This document shows, in pieces, positions 7,210 through 16,539 of a stretch of 58,279 nucleotides of DNA. How positions within the stretch are numbered: the first letter of the stretch is position 1; each line of letters begins with the position of its first letter. The translations under genes and the position numbers were made by a program. Where the stretch lies: the NCBI GenBank assembly GCA_030652475.1, contig JAUSAO010000135.1, positions 1 through 58,279 on the forward strand, in the 5' to 3' direction. The stretch is from Gallionella sp. (GTDB lineage: Bacteria; Pseudomonadota; Gammaproteobacteria; Burkholderiales; Gallionellaceae). The notes beneath the pieces are model-generated. The model was given only the letters and a program-made list of their open reading frames with translations. It ran no database searches and was not told the DNA's origin.

Positions 7210-8567
7210 TCTGGAATTCCTGTTGGGCTGGCGGCCTTTAATATAGGCTGGGTTCGGGCGGCAAGTGTGGTGAGAAAGGCATTAACTATGACGGGATCGA
7301 ACTGAGTGCCCGCTCCTTTGCTGATTTCAAGCGTTGCGGTTGCGGTATCCATGCCCTTGCGGTACGGCCTGTCGGTTGTCATGGCATCAAAAGCGTCGGC
7401 GACGGCGATGATTCTGGCGTGCAGTGGAATAGCCAGTCCCTGTAGTCCGTGATTGTAACCCTTGCCATCGTAGCGTTCATGGTGAAAGCGTACTCCATCC
7501 ACGATGGCATGCAGAAGCCGGCTGTGATTGAGAATGTCGGCGCCGTGCTCGGTGTGACGCTTCATTTGTTCCATTTCACTCTGATCAAGCCTGCTTGGTT
7601 TAAGCAAAATGTGGTCGCGAACGCCGATTTTTCCGACGTCATGCAAGATGGCAGACAGGCGCAAATCATTGAGGTCTTTTTCCGGCAATCTCAGAAATTC
7701 TGCGGTCATCACCGAATAATCGGTGACGCGTTGTGTGTGCCCGGCTGTATAGGGGTCGCGCTTCTCAATGGTTTCAGCCAGAACCGACACAGTCGATTGA
7801 AATAATTCATGCAATTCTGTGTAAAGCTGTGCATGGCGCAGCACAATGGCACCATGTGAAGCCAGCGTGATCAGCAACTTGAGGTCATTGGCCGAAAACG
7901 GGCCGTTGCCCGCCGCAACCAGGATGCCCAGACGGGTGTCGTCCGTTTCCAGCGGCGCGCACATCATTGCGGGATAATCTGTCTCTCCGGCAAAATGGGG
8001 CGCATCTTCGACGTGGTTGAAAATATCGGCCTGTCCGTGGGCGTAGACATGCCCGACAATGCCTGAACCGCTCGGTAGTGACTCGCTGTGGCGGGGCGTG
8101 TTGCCAGCCGCCACCCGCAATTTATCTTCTTCCACAAGGAAAATCATGCTGGCATCACATTTAACCAGTCGTTGCACCTCGCCGGTCAGGCTGTTGCACG
8201 CCTCCACCAGATTCAAGTTGGTGCCGACCACTTCGTGCAAATGAAATAGCAGGTTGATTTCCCGATACATTTCGAGCGCATCGGCAGCCACGGCTTTTTT
8301 TTCCATCTCAAGAGCGATCAATCCTTCCAGGGTGGCAGCCAGCGCCTCTGTGTGCCGTGGCGCAATCATCCAGGCCACCGTGGTGCCGGAGAACAACACC
8401 GGTACGCGATTTTTATCATTCAGAGCGGCATCGCCGGCCAGCGTCACATCCTGCTCGTCAACGATGCGGAAAGGGGTGGCTAGCCGTTCGGCAAGTTGAC
8501 CCAGGCAGCGCTGTACGATTTCATGCCGCAATATCTGCCTGAGGCTACGTGGATTCAAAAGGGTCAT
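7206..8567 (-). CDS. GAF/HD-GYP cyclic-di-GMP phosphodiesterase
   Basis: A 453-residue cytoplasmic protein. An N-terminal region of about 95 residues is followed by a GAF-like domain (around 105-235) and an HD-GYP domain (around 255-425). The metal-binding set is visible: HDVGKIG, KRHTEHGADIL, and HHERYDGKGYN. The signature is GYN where the family normally has GYP. HD-GYP enzymes hydrolyse c-di-GMP to GMP; the P-to-N change lies in the motif linked to c-di-GMP specificity and GGDEF contact, so activity is likely but not certain. The gene overlaps both neighbours by 4 nt (ATGA), giving a tightly coupled operon. Confidence 0.92.
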   Translation of the reverse strand: MTLLNPRSLRQILRHEIVQRCLGQLAERLATPFRIVDEQDVTLAGDAALNDKNRVPVLFSGTTVAWMIAPRHTEALAATLEGLIALEMEKKAVAADALEMYREINLLFHLHEVVGTNLNLVEACNSLTGEVQRLVKCDASMIFLVEEDKLRVAAGNTPRHSESLPSGSGIVGHVYAHGQADIFNHVEDAPHFAGETDYPAMMCAPLETDDTRLGILVAAGNGPFSANDLKLLITLASHGAIVLRHAQLYTELHELFQSTVSVLAETIEKRDPYTAGHTQRVTDYSVMTAEFLRLPEKDLNDLRLSAILHDVGKIGVRDHILLKPSRLDQSEMEQMKRHTEHGADILNHSRLLHAIVDGVRFHHERYDGKGYNHGLQGLAIPLHARIIAVADAFDAMTTDRPYRKGMDTATATLEISKGAGTQFDPVIVNAFLTTLAARTQPILKAASPTGIPE

Positions 8568-11440
8568 GTGTTAGTACCCTCAGTGATCAGCAGCAGCACA
8601 CGTTCCTGGCCGCGTACCATTTGCAGGGATGACACAACATTGCCGGAAAGGCTGTGCTGACCGGTTACGATGGCGGTGTTTGAGCCTTCGGCACGGGCCT
8701 GCTCAACGCTGGTGACCCGGTCGGCTGACGGGTCTATAACGTAGCCACGTGCAAGCAGCACATCGCGCAGAGAAGAGATCGAGGTTTCGTCGTTATCGAC
8801 CACGATGAGCTTCTTGTGCGTTTCACGCTGTTTGAGCAGGCTGTCTATGCTCCCGATGAGCTCGTCAATACGTACCGGCTTGGTCAGGTAGCGGTCAACG
8901 CCGAGCTGCTTGCCGCGCTGGCGATCTTCAATAATGGAAAGAATGATGAGCGGAATGGAGCTGGTTTCGGGCGCGCCGCGTAGCACCGAAACAACATCAA
9001 AACCGCTGATGCCGGGCATCATGACATCGAGAACGATCAGGTCGGGCGGGGCGGTTCTGGCCTGACGAATTGCGTCATAGCCATCCACCGCCTCACGGAC
9101 ATGGTAGCCAGCCTCTTCCAGTTCCTGACGCAGCAGATCGCGAATATTGGCTTCGTCGTCGACAACCAGCACCGTATATCCGGCTGTTGAACCCTGTTCT
9201 TCAGGAAAGAAATAATCCCTGAGCCGCACGACACCCTCCTGCGCCGGTTTAACGCTTCCTTCCGGCAGTGGCAAAATTAACGTGAATGTGCTGCCTGTAC
9301 CCGGCGTACTATCGATAGTGATAGTGCCACCGTGATGTTTGGCAATTTGTTTGCAAATTGCCAGTCCCAGGCCTGTGCCTTTTGGCTTGTCGGTCAGTGT
9401 GTCGCCGACCTGACTGAATCGCTCAAATAGCTTCAGCTGGTCCGCCTGTGAAATGCCGATGCCGTTGTCCTGCACATAAATGGCCAGCCCCTGATCGACC
9501 AGTCGCGCTCCGCAAATCACCTCGCCTTGCGCAGTGAATTTTACGGCATTCGATAGCAGGTTGATGATTACCTGTAGCAGGCGGTCGGCATCGCCGACCA
9601 GTTTGGGCAATGTATCCGGTATTTCGGTGTGCAGATGCAGTCCTTTTTGCTCGAATAGCGAGGATGCTGCTGCCGCAGCGCGCTGAATAAGGTCGGCAAC
9701 CGTAATCGGGTCGGAGCGCCACTCGACCTTGCCCGCCTCAATTTTGGTCAGGTCGAGTACATCATTGATCAGATTGCTCAGGCGCTCGCCTTCCAGAATG
9801 ATGATATCGAGATTGCTGTCGATGCGTGCCGCAGCCTTGGCCGTTTTGTCGTCAGGCTCGCCCAGTGCGGGCAGGATAGTCTGGTTGAATTGCTTGCGGA
9901 TCAGCTTCGCAAAGCCGAGTACCGAGGTGAGCGGTGTGCGTAATTCGTGGGAAACATTGGCGATGAAATCAGTCTTCATTCTGGATATTTCCAGTTCCCG
10001 CGTTATGTCACGAAACGTAAATACTACGCCCTGCTCGGATTGGTGGCCTGATTCGGCTGCGTCAAGTAACGAGGCCGTCGCATTAGCCGTGCGTTTGCCG
10101 GGCAGGGATATCTGGTCACTGATCGGGAAGTGCTCAACGTTTGCGCCTTGCAATGTCCGCCCGACAAGCGCAACCAGATCCTCGCCCAGTAGTTGGCGGC
10201 AGTCATGCCCCATGATGGAATCATCCAGACCGAACATATCCAAAAAAGATCGGTTAACGTGGGTGATCGTGCCGTGACTGTCGATCACCAGCAGACCGTC
10301 ACCCATGCAATTTACCACTGATGCAAGGTGATGCATGGTGTGCTGGTATTGCAAGGCATTTTGTCTGACTGATTCCGCCTCCAGCAGGCGTTTTTCCACT
10401 CGCACCAGAATGGCGCGGAAAATTCCGAACAAGACTGAACCGAAAAGCAAACAGGCTCCGACGACCATCAGCAGGTTCCCGCGCATCAATTGCGAGGACT
10501 CGGTGACATCCTCGGTGACCAGCAGAGCGCCGACACGTTTGGATGACGCATCCATAATGGGCGTAATGGTGATACCCAGTCGGCGGCCGTTTTCACTGGC
10601 GACCTCTTGCTGCGCCTTGTCGTCGGCAATGTCGCGCCATACGGGGACATAAGCTGTCGCGACATCGGGCAGGCGCTCCAATGTGGACATGATGAGTACA
10701 TCGTGTGGAAACTGTTCCCAGTCTGGCTTGCGCCCCAGCATGCGCATACCTTCTTCCCAGTCTTTGCGTTTCAGCAAGGATTTGTCGAGCAGGACCGAGA
10801 TGTCGGCGTGCAGGACGGGTTTGATGTCCGTGACGACGTTCTCAATTTCCTTGCCCAGTTCGATATAACCCAGCAGGCGATCTCCATCAAACCAGGGTAG
10901 CACCGCCCGCAGTGTCAGCGTGCCTATCGGGCCGATCTCGACGCCATAGGCAAGCTTGTGTTCCCTTTGTGCTGTCAGCAAGGTGTGACGATTGATTAAA
11001 TCACCGTGCCGGTTGGGTTGATGTACGCGCAATAAATTGATGCGATCCGGCGTGATAAAGTAAAAATGTGTGATGTTGTGATCACGTTTGAGAATATCAA
11101 ATAGCGATTGCGTTTCCATGAGCAGCGCTTCACGTTTTCCGGAAGAAAAAGCGTGTTTGATACGGTCATTCTGTTGAATGGCAACCAGCGTTGCCGATAA
11201 CATATCTGCTTCCCGGTTAACCGCAGTTTTGTAGTTTATCCCGACTGCCTGCCTTAAACGGGTGAGCGAATCAGAAAAATTATGCTGTTCCCACCAATAG
11301 GCGCTTAACGTAAAAGTGGCCAGTAAAATGACCAGAACTGTCGCAAACAGGCTGAGGATATTTCGCTTGAAAGGATAGTCGGCAGGCAAGGGAACGGAAG
11401 CCTGCACTCTTGACGCCTTACTATTTTCGTTTGTTGGCAT
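8564..11440 (-). CDS. Membrane hybrid sensor histidine kinase
   Basis: A 958-residue sensor kinase. A cytoplasmic leader is followed by TM1 (about 28-50), a large periplasmic Cache-like sensor (about 50-320, with FYFITPDRINLLRVHQP and a second half near TPIMDASSKRVGALL), TM2 (about 322-342), a PAS domain, HisKA with the phosphorylated His in NVSHELRTP, and HATPase_c (N, G1 and G2 boxes, including DNGIGI and GTGLGL). A complete receiver follows (VLVVDDEANIRDLL, LIVLDVMMPG). The last ~80 residues look like a second receiver (IVVDNDE) whose phosphoacceptor position is replaced (AIVTGQHS), so it is probably degenerate. It heads the operon with the HD-GYP and CheY-like genes, linking an extracellular signal to c-di-GMP turnover. 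Confidence 0.93.
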   Translation of the reverse strand: MPTNENSKASRVQASVPLPADYPFKRNILSLFATVLVILLATFTLSAYWWEQHNFSDSLTRLRQAVGINYKTAVNREADMLSATLVAIQQNDRIKHAFSSGKREALLMETQSLFDILKRDHNITHFYFITPDRINLLRVHQPNRHGDLINRHTLLTAQREHKLAYGVEIGPIGTLTLRAVLPWFDGDRLLGYIELGKEIENVVTDIKPVLHADISVLLDKSLLKRKDWEEGMRMLGRKPDWEQFPHDVLIMSTLERLPDVATAYVPVWRDIADDKAQQEVASENGRRLGITITPIMDASSKRVGALLVTEDVTESSQLMRGNLLMVVGACLLFGSVLFGIFRAILVRVEKRLLEAESVRQNALQYQHTMHHLASVVNCMGDGLLVIDSHGTITHVNRSFLDMFGLDDSIMGHDCRQLLGEDLVALVGRTLQGANVEHFPISDQISLPGKRTANATASLLDAAESGHQSEQGVVFTFRDITRELEISRMKTDFIANVSHELRTPLTSVLGFAKLIRKQFNQTILPALGEPDDKTAKAAARIDSNLDIIILEGERLSNLINDVLDLTKIEAGKVEWRSDPITVADLIQRAAAAASSLFEQKGLHLHTEIPDTLPKLVGDADRLLQVIINLLSNAVKFTAQGEVICGARLVDQGLAIYVQDNGIGISQADQLKLFERFSQVGDTLTDKPKGTGLGLAICKQIAKHHGGTITIDSTPGTGSTFTLILPLPEGSVKPAQEGVVRLRDYFFPEEQGSTAGYTVLVVDDEANIRDLLRQELEEAGYHVREAVDGYDAIRQARTAPPDLIVLDVMMPGISGFDVVSVLRGAPETSSIPLIILSIIEDRQRGKQLGVDRYLTKPVRIDELIGSIDSLLKQRETHKKLIVVDNDETSISSLRDVLLARGYVIDPSADRVTSVEQARAEGSNTAIVTGQHSLSGNVVSSLQMVRGQERVLLLITEGTNT

Positions 11441-11631
11441 GATTGATGCGATGCGCGCCTGTCACTATCGTAGCGTGGATATTACTCCACACGATATGCG
11501 GGGGATAGTGCTGCGGAAATTTTCTGGTGAAAATCGAACAGATAAGCCCGATGGCGCACAACAATCAGCTGAAAATAAGGGGTGTGGTGGTGTTCGGCGG
11601 CCCTGTCAGTCTGTCGGCAAGCGGCCTAAGC

Positions 11632-11706
11632 TGGTGTCCTCGAGTGGAATCGAACCACTAATTGCCCCTTAGGAGGGGGCGGTTATATCCATTTAACTAC
11701 GAGGAC
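11632..11706 (-). tRNA. tRNA-Arg (anticodon CCT)
   Basis: The minus strand folds as a full cloverleaf: acceptor GTCCTCG/CGAGGAC, D arm with AGTTAAATGGATA, anticodon loop TCCTAAG (anticodon CCT), T arm GTGGTTCGATTCCAC and an encoded CCA (11632-11634). It closely resembles other proteobacterial tRNA-Arg(CCT) genes. Such genes are common integration sites, but no integrase or repeat of its 3' end is seen nearby. Confidence 0.96.
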
Positions 11707-11973
11707 AGCGGCGCGCATTCTACCGGAAATACGCTGTAATCTAAACCCTCACGCTGGTATCATGCGCGCCTGCCGCCTGAAGAAGGCTGTATGAGGGAAT
11801 GACTGGTCCTTGTCGCCGCGAGTTATGGCGCACTGATGAAGAGATGAGCCGCGAAATAGCCGTGTCGCTACAGCCTGTCGATTGACCTGTTTGGCAAAGT
11901 ATTACCGAAACTGCGCGCTACTTGAGAGAAATCATCAAAGATTTGCAGATTTAACTGCTGGAGGAAAGTTTTA

Positions 11974-12408
11974 ATGTTGGCACGTATCAATATATTTTTG
12001 GCATGGTTTCTGATTCCGCAGACACTCACTATGGGGTGGGTGGCGGCGATCGGGCGTATTGTTTTGGAATTGCTCGGAGTCAATACCTACGAAGGGGATA
12101 TTCCGGGTCGCATGGTCGGCGCTTTGTTGCTGTTTGCCGCGGTGTATCTGGTGCTGCATTTCCGCGGTTCTTTGCCTCCGGAAGGCAAGCCGGAAGGCAA
12201 GGGATTCCGGTTCGGCCACCGTTTGCTGCTCGCGGCCAATCTGCTGGCAGCCCTGTTTATTATTTTTCAGTTCACACATCTGCTGATTGATAATCGCGAT
12301 CTGTTCCTTGTGTTGGATGGTTTTACCAACGCATTCGGCGTCTGGACCATGGCCCTCTGGGTAGTGGGATTCTCTTTTATTTATCAATCAGCACTTCCTA
12401 AAAAGTAA
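11974..12408 (+). CDS. Small inner-membrane protein, unknown function
   Basis: A 144-residue protein with about four hydrophobic segments (residues 5-30, 45-62, 85-102, 115-137) separated by a charged loop around residues 63-83 (SLPPEGKPEGKGFRFGH). No family is recognised. A ribosome binding site (CTGGAGGAAAG) precedes the ATG. It ends only 3 nt before the ABC-F gene, so the two are co-transcribed and probably co-translated. Whether the membrane protein is functionally tied to the ABC-F protein is unknown. Confidence 0.8.
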   Translation: MLARINIFLAWFLIPQTLTMGWVAAIGRIVLELLGVNTYEGDIPGRMVGALLLFAAVYLVLHFRGSLPPEGKPEGKGFRFGHRLLLAANLLAALFIIFQFTHLLIDNRDLFLVLDGFTNAFGVWTMALWVVGFSFIYQSALPKK

Positions 12409-12411
12409 CTC

Positions 12412-14316
12412 ATGCCATTCATCACACTAGACAAAGCCAGCCTCGCCTTCGGTCACGTAGCACTGCTCGATCATGCCGATTTTCAGCTCGATGAGGGCGA
12501 ACGTGTCGGTCTCATCGGGCGTAACGGTGGCGGCAAATCCAGCATGATGCGCGTGCTCGCCGGCCAGGGAACGCTGGATGATGGTCTGTTGTGGCGTCAG
12601 CCTTCCGCGCGGATCTGTTACGTCAGTCAGGAACCAGTGCTGGATGCAGAGGACAGCGTATTCGATGCGGTGGCCAAGGGGTTGGGCAAGTTGCAAAAAC
12701 TGCTGCACGATTATCACCATGTTTCGCATCAACTCGGTGAGCCGGACGCGGATTTCGACACCCTGCTGGAAGAAATGCAGCATTTGCAAACGCAACTCGA
12801 AGCCGAAAATGGCTGGTCAGTGCAGGCGCGCATCGAGACTGCCATCGCCAAGCTGGATCTGGATGCCGACAAGCGCGTCGGTGATCTGTCCGGCGGGCAA
12901 CGCAAACGCGTTGCGCTGGCGCAGGCACTGGTGGCCGAGCCGGATGTGCTGATTCTGGACGAGCCGACCAATCATCTGGATTTTGCCTCGATTGAATGGC
13001 TGGAAGGGCTGCTGAATAATTTTGTCGGCAGCGTATTGTTCGTTACCCATGACCGGCGCTTTCTGGATAACGTTGCTACCCGCATCGTCGAACTGGATCG
13101 CGGCAAACTGGCCGGATTCCCCGGTAATTTCACCGCCTATCTGGACATCAAGGAACGCATGCTGAGCGACGAGGCGGTGGTGAATGCCAAGTTCGATAAG
13201 GTGCTGGCTCAGGAAGAAGTGTGGATACGTCAGGGCGTCAAGGCGCGCCGTTGCCGCAACGAAGGCCGCGTGCTGCGTCTGGAGCAACTGCGTCGCGATC
13301 GTTCGGCGCGTCGCGAAAAGGTTGGTCGTGTCGAGATGACCGTGGATACCGGTGAGCGTTCCGGCAAGCTGGTCGCCGAACTGTCCAATGTCAGCAAGGG
13401 CTATGGTGGACGTAGGCTGATTAACGACTTTTCATGCCGCATCCAGCGCGGCGATAAAATCGGTTTGCTGGGGCCTAACGGTGCGGGCAAGAGTACGCTG
13501 CTCAAGCTCATTCTGGGTGACATTGAACCGGATTCGGGCGAAGTAAAGCTCGGCACTAAAATGTCGGTCGCTTATTTCGACCAGTTGCGCGAACAGCTCG
13601 ATGAAAATATGACGCTGGCCGACACCATCAGTCAGGGCTCTGACTTTGTCGAAATCGGCGGCCAGCAAAAACATGTCATCAGCTATCTGGGCGACTTCCT
13701 GTTCCCGCCGGAACGGGCCCGTTCGCCGGTAAAGAGCTGTTCAGGCGGCGAGCGCAATCGCCTGCTGCTGGCCAGGCTGTTCACCCAGCCTGCCAACGTG
13801 CTGGTGCTGGATGAGCCGACCAACGATCTCGATATCGAGACGCTGGAGCTGCTCGAAGAGCTGCTGGCACAATACGACGGCACGCTGTTTCTGGTCAGCC
13901 ATGACCGTACCTTCCTCGACAATGTCGTTACTCAGGTGATTGCGTTCGAAGGCGATGGCAAGCTGGTGGAATATGTCGGCGGCTATGAGGACTGGGTACG
14001 CGTGAAGAAATACCAGGAAACCGTAGCCCTTGCCAAGCCTGCTGTTTCCACGCCGCCCCGCGCGATGGCCCCGACTGAAAAACTGAAGGCCGCCAGCAGG
14101 CTCAATTACAAGGAAGCGCGTGAACTGGAAGAGTTGCCCAGGCGCATTGAAGTTCTGGAGCAGGAGCAGATCGACATTGCCGCGCATCTGGCGGATGGCA
14201 CGATATTTCGTAATGATGCCAAACGCGCCAAGCAGCTACAGGCCCGCAATGAGGAAATCGAGGCGGAAGTGCTGGCGACTATGGCACGCTGGGAAGAGTT
14301 GGAAAAGCGCAGCTGA
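12412..14316 (+). CDS. uup: ABC-F ATPase, Uup type
   Basis: A 634-residue soluble protein with two ABC cassettes and no membrane domain. Cassette 1: Walker A GRNGGGKSS, signature LSGGQRKRV, Walker B LILDEPTNHLD. Cassette 2: GPNGAGKST, CSGGERNRL, LVLDEPTNDLD. The two are joined by a charged linker (residues ~240-320), and the C-terminus is a coiled coil (~560-634), which is the mark of Uup. ABC-F proteins act on ribosomes at the E site; Uup has also been linked to DNA-related phenotypes such as transposon excision. The C-terminal coiled coil favours Uup over EttA or YheS. Confidence 0.93.
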   Translation: MPFITLDKASLAFGHVALLDHADFQLDEGERVGLIGRNGGGKSSMMRVLAGQGTLDDGLLWRQPSARICYVSQEPVLDAEDSVFDAVAKGLGKLQKLLHDYHHVSHQLGEPDADFDTLLEEMQHLQTQLEAENGWSVQARIETAIAKLDLDADKRVGDLSGGQRKRVALAQALVAEPDVLILDEPTNHLDFASIEWLEGLLNNFVGSVLFVTHDRRFLDNVATRIVELDRGKLAGFPGNFTAYLDIKERMLSDEAVVNAKFDKVLAQEEVWIRQGVKARRCRNEGRVLRLEQLRRDRSARREKVGRVEMTVDTGERSGKLVAELSNVSKGYGGRRLINDFSCRIQRGDKIGLLGPNGAGKSTLLKLILGDIEPDSGEVKLGTKMSVAYFDQLREQLDENMTLADTISQGSDFVEIGGQQKHVISYLGDFLFPPERARSPVKSCSGGERNRLLLARLFTQPANVLVLDEPTNDLDIETLELLEELLAQYDGTLFLVSHDRTFLDNVVTQVIAFEGDGKLVEYVGGYEDWVRVKKYQETVALAKPAVSTPPRAMAPTEKLKAASRLNYKEARELEELPRRIEVLEQEQIDIAAHLADGTIFRNDAKRAKQLQARNEEIEAEVLATMARWEELEKRS

Positions 14317-14382
14317 GTTCACTGTGTATGGTCTGGCTTGGAGGTTATTCAAGTGCTGAACTTGTCATTATGCAGTATTGAT

Positions 14383-14419
14383 GTTAACAATGAACGTAAA
14401 GTCAACGTTCATTGTTAAC
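14383..14419 (+). promoter_or_regulatory. Paired enhancer sites (UAS) upstream of the small secreted protein
   Basis: GTTAACAATGAA (14383-14394) and its exact inverse TTCATTGTTAAC (14408-14419) are separated by 13 nt. The perfect inverted match extends to 16-bp arms (14382-14397 and 14405-14420). The layout GTTAACNNTGAA-N13-TTCANNGTTAAC is the same as at 16540-16576. The site centre is about 83 bp upstream of a sigma-54 promoter, the typical position for an activator binding site. Confidence 0.82.
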
Positions 14420-14483
14420 ATGGCGGCCTATGGCGCAGGAATGCGATAATGCTAGTTAATTGATTAAAAAGGACTATAATTTC

Positions 14484-14499
14484 TGGCATGGTTGTTGCT
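14484..14499 (+). promoter_or_regulatory. Sigma-54 promoter for the small secreted protein
   Basis: TGGCATGGTTGTTGCT matches the -24/-12 consensus TGGCAY-R-N4-TTGCW throughout. It is identical in 15 of 16 positions to the promoter at 16640-16655. It lies 62 nt upstream of the start codon at 14561. Confidence 0.88.
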
Positions 14500-14560
14500 A
14501 ATGTTATTGCACAGGCGGACATTCTGTATCGCCATAAATTAATATTAAGGAGTGACAATC

Positions 14561-14935
14561 ATGAAACTGAATAAATTTGCTTTAACATTAACTGTCGCGG
14601 CTTTGCTGCCAAGTTTTGCCCATGCGGGTGTGGACACGGTTGTTGCCAGCTTTGAGCGTGATCTGCAACGTGGTGCTGCCATTGAATCCGTGGTGCTTGC
14701 CAGAGCAGGGGCAGTCGATCCACTGGTGAACGCGATCAATGCGGCGCTGAACGGCGCCGGCGATCCCGTATTGGCCAGTTTTGAGCGGGATTTGTACCGT
14801 ACGCCGAGTGCAACACCAGCCGTGCTGTTGGCCAGCGAAGCCGATCCGTTGACGCGTGCGGTCAATGTCGCCCTGCAGAGCAATCCGTCGGTAATGCAAG
14901 CCACCGTTACAGCTGGCTATCGTCGCGGCTGCTAA
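14561..14935 (+). CDS. Small secreted tandem-repeat protein
   Basis: A 124-residue protein, family not recognised. The start is ATG 14561 with AAGGAG 8 nt upstream. A classic signal peptide (MKLNKFALTLTVAALLPSFAHA, cut after AHA) points to export. The mature part is two tandem copies of a ~42-residue unit sharing ASFERDL-x-R, then V-LA, then DPL...A-N-AL. The chain ends in a lone cysteine (RRGC). It is a single-gene unit with its own sigma-54 promoter, paired enhancer sites and terminator. Strong, dedicated regulation of one small exported protein suggests a specific structural, signalling or binding role under the condition sensed by the neighbouring activator; the role itself is unknown. 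Confidence 0.85.
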   Translation: MKLNKFALTLTVAALLPSFAHAGVDTVVASFERDLQRGAAIESVVLARAGAVDPLVNAINAALNGAGDPVLASFERDLYRTPSATPAVLLASEADPLTRAVNVALQSNPSVMQATVTAGYRRGC

Positions 14936-14945
14936 TTGTACTGAT

Positions 14946-14972
14946 CGCAACCTGGGTGTCGCTCAGGTTGCG
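14946..14972 (+). other. Hairpin after the secreted-protein gene
   Basis: CGCAACCTG (14946-14954) and CAGGTTGCG (14964-14972) form a perfect 9-bp stem with a 9-nt loop just after the stop codon. There is no T tract, so it may stabilise the mRNA 3' end rather than terminate. Confidence 0.5.
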
Positions 14973-15039
14973 GCCAGTTCCGCATGAGTGTGGGTAATTA
15001 CGCTCAATCTCTGCGCTGATCCACGTAATCTCCCCCTTT

Positions 15040-15066
15040 AGGCATCCGGACAGGATGCCTCTTTTT
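15040..15066 (+). terminator. Intrinsic terminator of the secreted-protein transcript
   Basis: AGGCATCC (15040-15047) pairs with GGATGCCT (15053-15060) across a 5-nt loop, followed by CTTTTTATTG. It closes the one-gene unit before the convergent activator gene. Confidence 0.85.
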
Positions 15067-15123
15067 ATTGTCGCCACGGAAAATGCACAACGGAAATAGC
15101 AGGGTGTTGCGGCTGGTGACAGC

Positions 15124-16515
15124 CTATTTCACAACCGTGTCGATACCGTATTGTTTCAATTTTTTCCACAGCGTGGTGCGCGACATCCCCAGGTTTTCGG
15201 CTGCTGCCGCCTTGTTGCCGCCGGTTTCCTTGAGCGCCTGAAGAAGAATTTCTTTTTCCTGTCCTTTTTGCTGCGCAGGCGCTCGATAGTAGCGTTGCAT
15301 GATGCCTGTGGTGTGGGGAGGATCGGTGTCCGTTCGCGCTCTCGAAAATATCGGGTAGCTGTCGCGAATTTCAGGCGGCAGATGGCGTACCAGAATGGTC
15401 GTGCCGTCGGTTTGTACTACGGCGTATTCCAGGGCGTTCCCCAGTTCACGGACATTGCCGGGCCAGTTATAGGCGCTCAGCGCGTCAAGTGCCTCGCTGG
15501 AAATTTGCAGATCACGACCCTGATGACGGCTGAGTATATTGGCAAGCATGGTATTGGCCAGGAGCGGAATATCCTCAAGGCGATCATGCAGGGCGGGGAG
15601 ATGCAAGGGGAGTACGCGTAGCCGGTAATAAAGATCGGCACGGAATTCGCCCCGGCTCACCATGCCGGGCAGATCGCGGTGGGTTGCCGCAATGATCCTT
15701 ACATCCACTTTTCGAGTCTGGTTTTCTCCCAGTCTTTCGATTTCATGCTCCTGCAGGACGCGCAGCAGTTTTACCTGAACACTCAGCGGTACTTCACCGA
15801 TTTCGTCCAGCAACAGTGTTCCGCCATGTGCTGCCTCAAAGCGGCCTTCGCGGGCCGCGGTCGCACCGGTGAAAGCGCCGCGCGCATGGCCGAATAATTC
15901 GCCTTCGAGCAGGTGCTCGGGAAAAGCCGCGCAGTGTACGCGTATATAAGGCCCTTTGGCTCGACTGGAGTTATCGTGTAGCGCCCGTCCGACCAGTTCT
16001 TTGCCGGTGCCGCTTTCGCCGGTGATAAGAATGCCGGCCTCGCTTGCCGCTGCTCGCAGTATCTGGCGGAACAGGTCCTGCATGACTGGGCTGTTTCCGA
16101 TCAGACCGCCCAATTTCATCTTGTTGCTGGCTTCTTCTTCCAGCTGTAATTCATGGCTGCGATCACGCAAGACAACTGCGCAGTAGGCCAGGGGTTCATC
16201 GGCGGGTAGCAACATGGCCCACATACGTAACGGGATCAGCCTGCCGTCAGCGCGTTGCACGACCAGGTCCTGAACCTTTTTCTCATGTTGCGCATCTGCC
16301 ATGAGCGTGCAATATCCCGCTTTTTCACAGTCCCGTGCGCAAGCTGTTCCCCGAAAAAGGCTGGGGCACAGTGTATTCATGATGGTTTCGTGGTTTTGTC
16401 CCAGCATGCGGCTTGCCGCCTCATTGATGGTCACGACATGGCGTTGCTGGTCAAGAAAAAGAATGCCTTCTTCCAGGTTGTCAAGAAACTGTCCCAGGCC
16501 TCGTAAAGTAATCAT
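15124..16515 (-). CDS. Sigma-54 activator with cysteine-containing PAS sensor
   Basis: A 463-residue enhancer-binding protein. The start was placed at ATG 16515; the longer frame uses a TTG inside the enhancer site. Residues 1-120 are a PAS domain with an inserted C50-x8-C59-x3-C63-x5-C69 cluster, suited to binding a metal or Fe-S centre. The AAA+ domain follows: Walker A GESGTGKE, the sigma-54 contact loop GAFTGA, Walker B LLLDEIGE, and the arginine-finger region. The C-terminus is a Fis-type HTH ([20 protein letters not shown]). It needs no kinase partner; signal input is probably direct through the PAS. An enhancer site lies 25 bp upstream of its start, so it may regulate its own transcription while activating the divergent operon. 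Confidence 0.93.
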   Translation of the reverse strand: MITLRGLGQFLDNLEEGILFLDQQRHVVTINEAASRMLGQNHETIMNTLCPSLFRGTACARDCEKAGYCTLMADAQHEKKVQDLVVQRADGRLIPLRMWAMLLPADEPLAYCAVVLRDRSHELQLEEEASNKMKLGGLIGNSPVMQDLFRQILRAAASEAGILITGESGTGKELVGRALHDNSSRAKGPYIRVHCAAFPEHLLEGELFGHARGAFTGATAAREGRFEAAHGGTLLLDEIGEVPLSVQVKLLRVLQEHEIERLGENQTRKVDVRIIAATHRDLPGMVSRGEFRADLYYRLRVLPLHLPALHDRLEDIPLLANTMLANILSRHQGRDLQISSEALDALSAYNWPGNVRELGNALEYAVVQTDGTTILVRHLPPEIRDSYPIFSRARTDTDPPHTTGIMQRYYRAPAQQKGQEKEILLQALKETGGNKAAAAENLGMSRTTLWKKLKQYGIDTVVK

Positions 16516-16539
16516 ATGGGTGTGTGTGCAGGCTAAAAC

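Noticed and set aside
11632-11706. tRNA-Arg(CCT) as an occupied integration site
   Set aside because: No integrase, no repeat of the tRNA end and no accessory genes are seen on either side.
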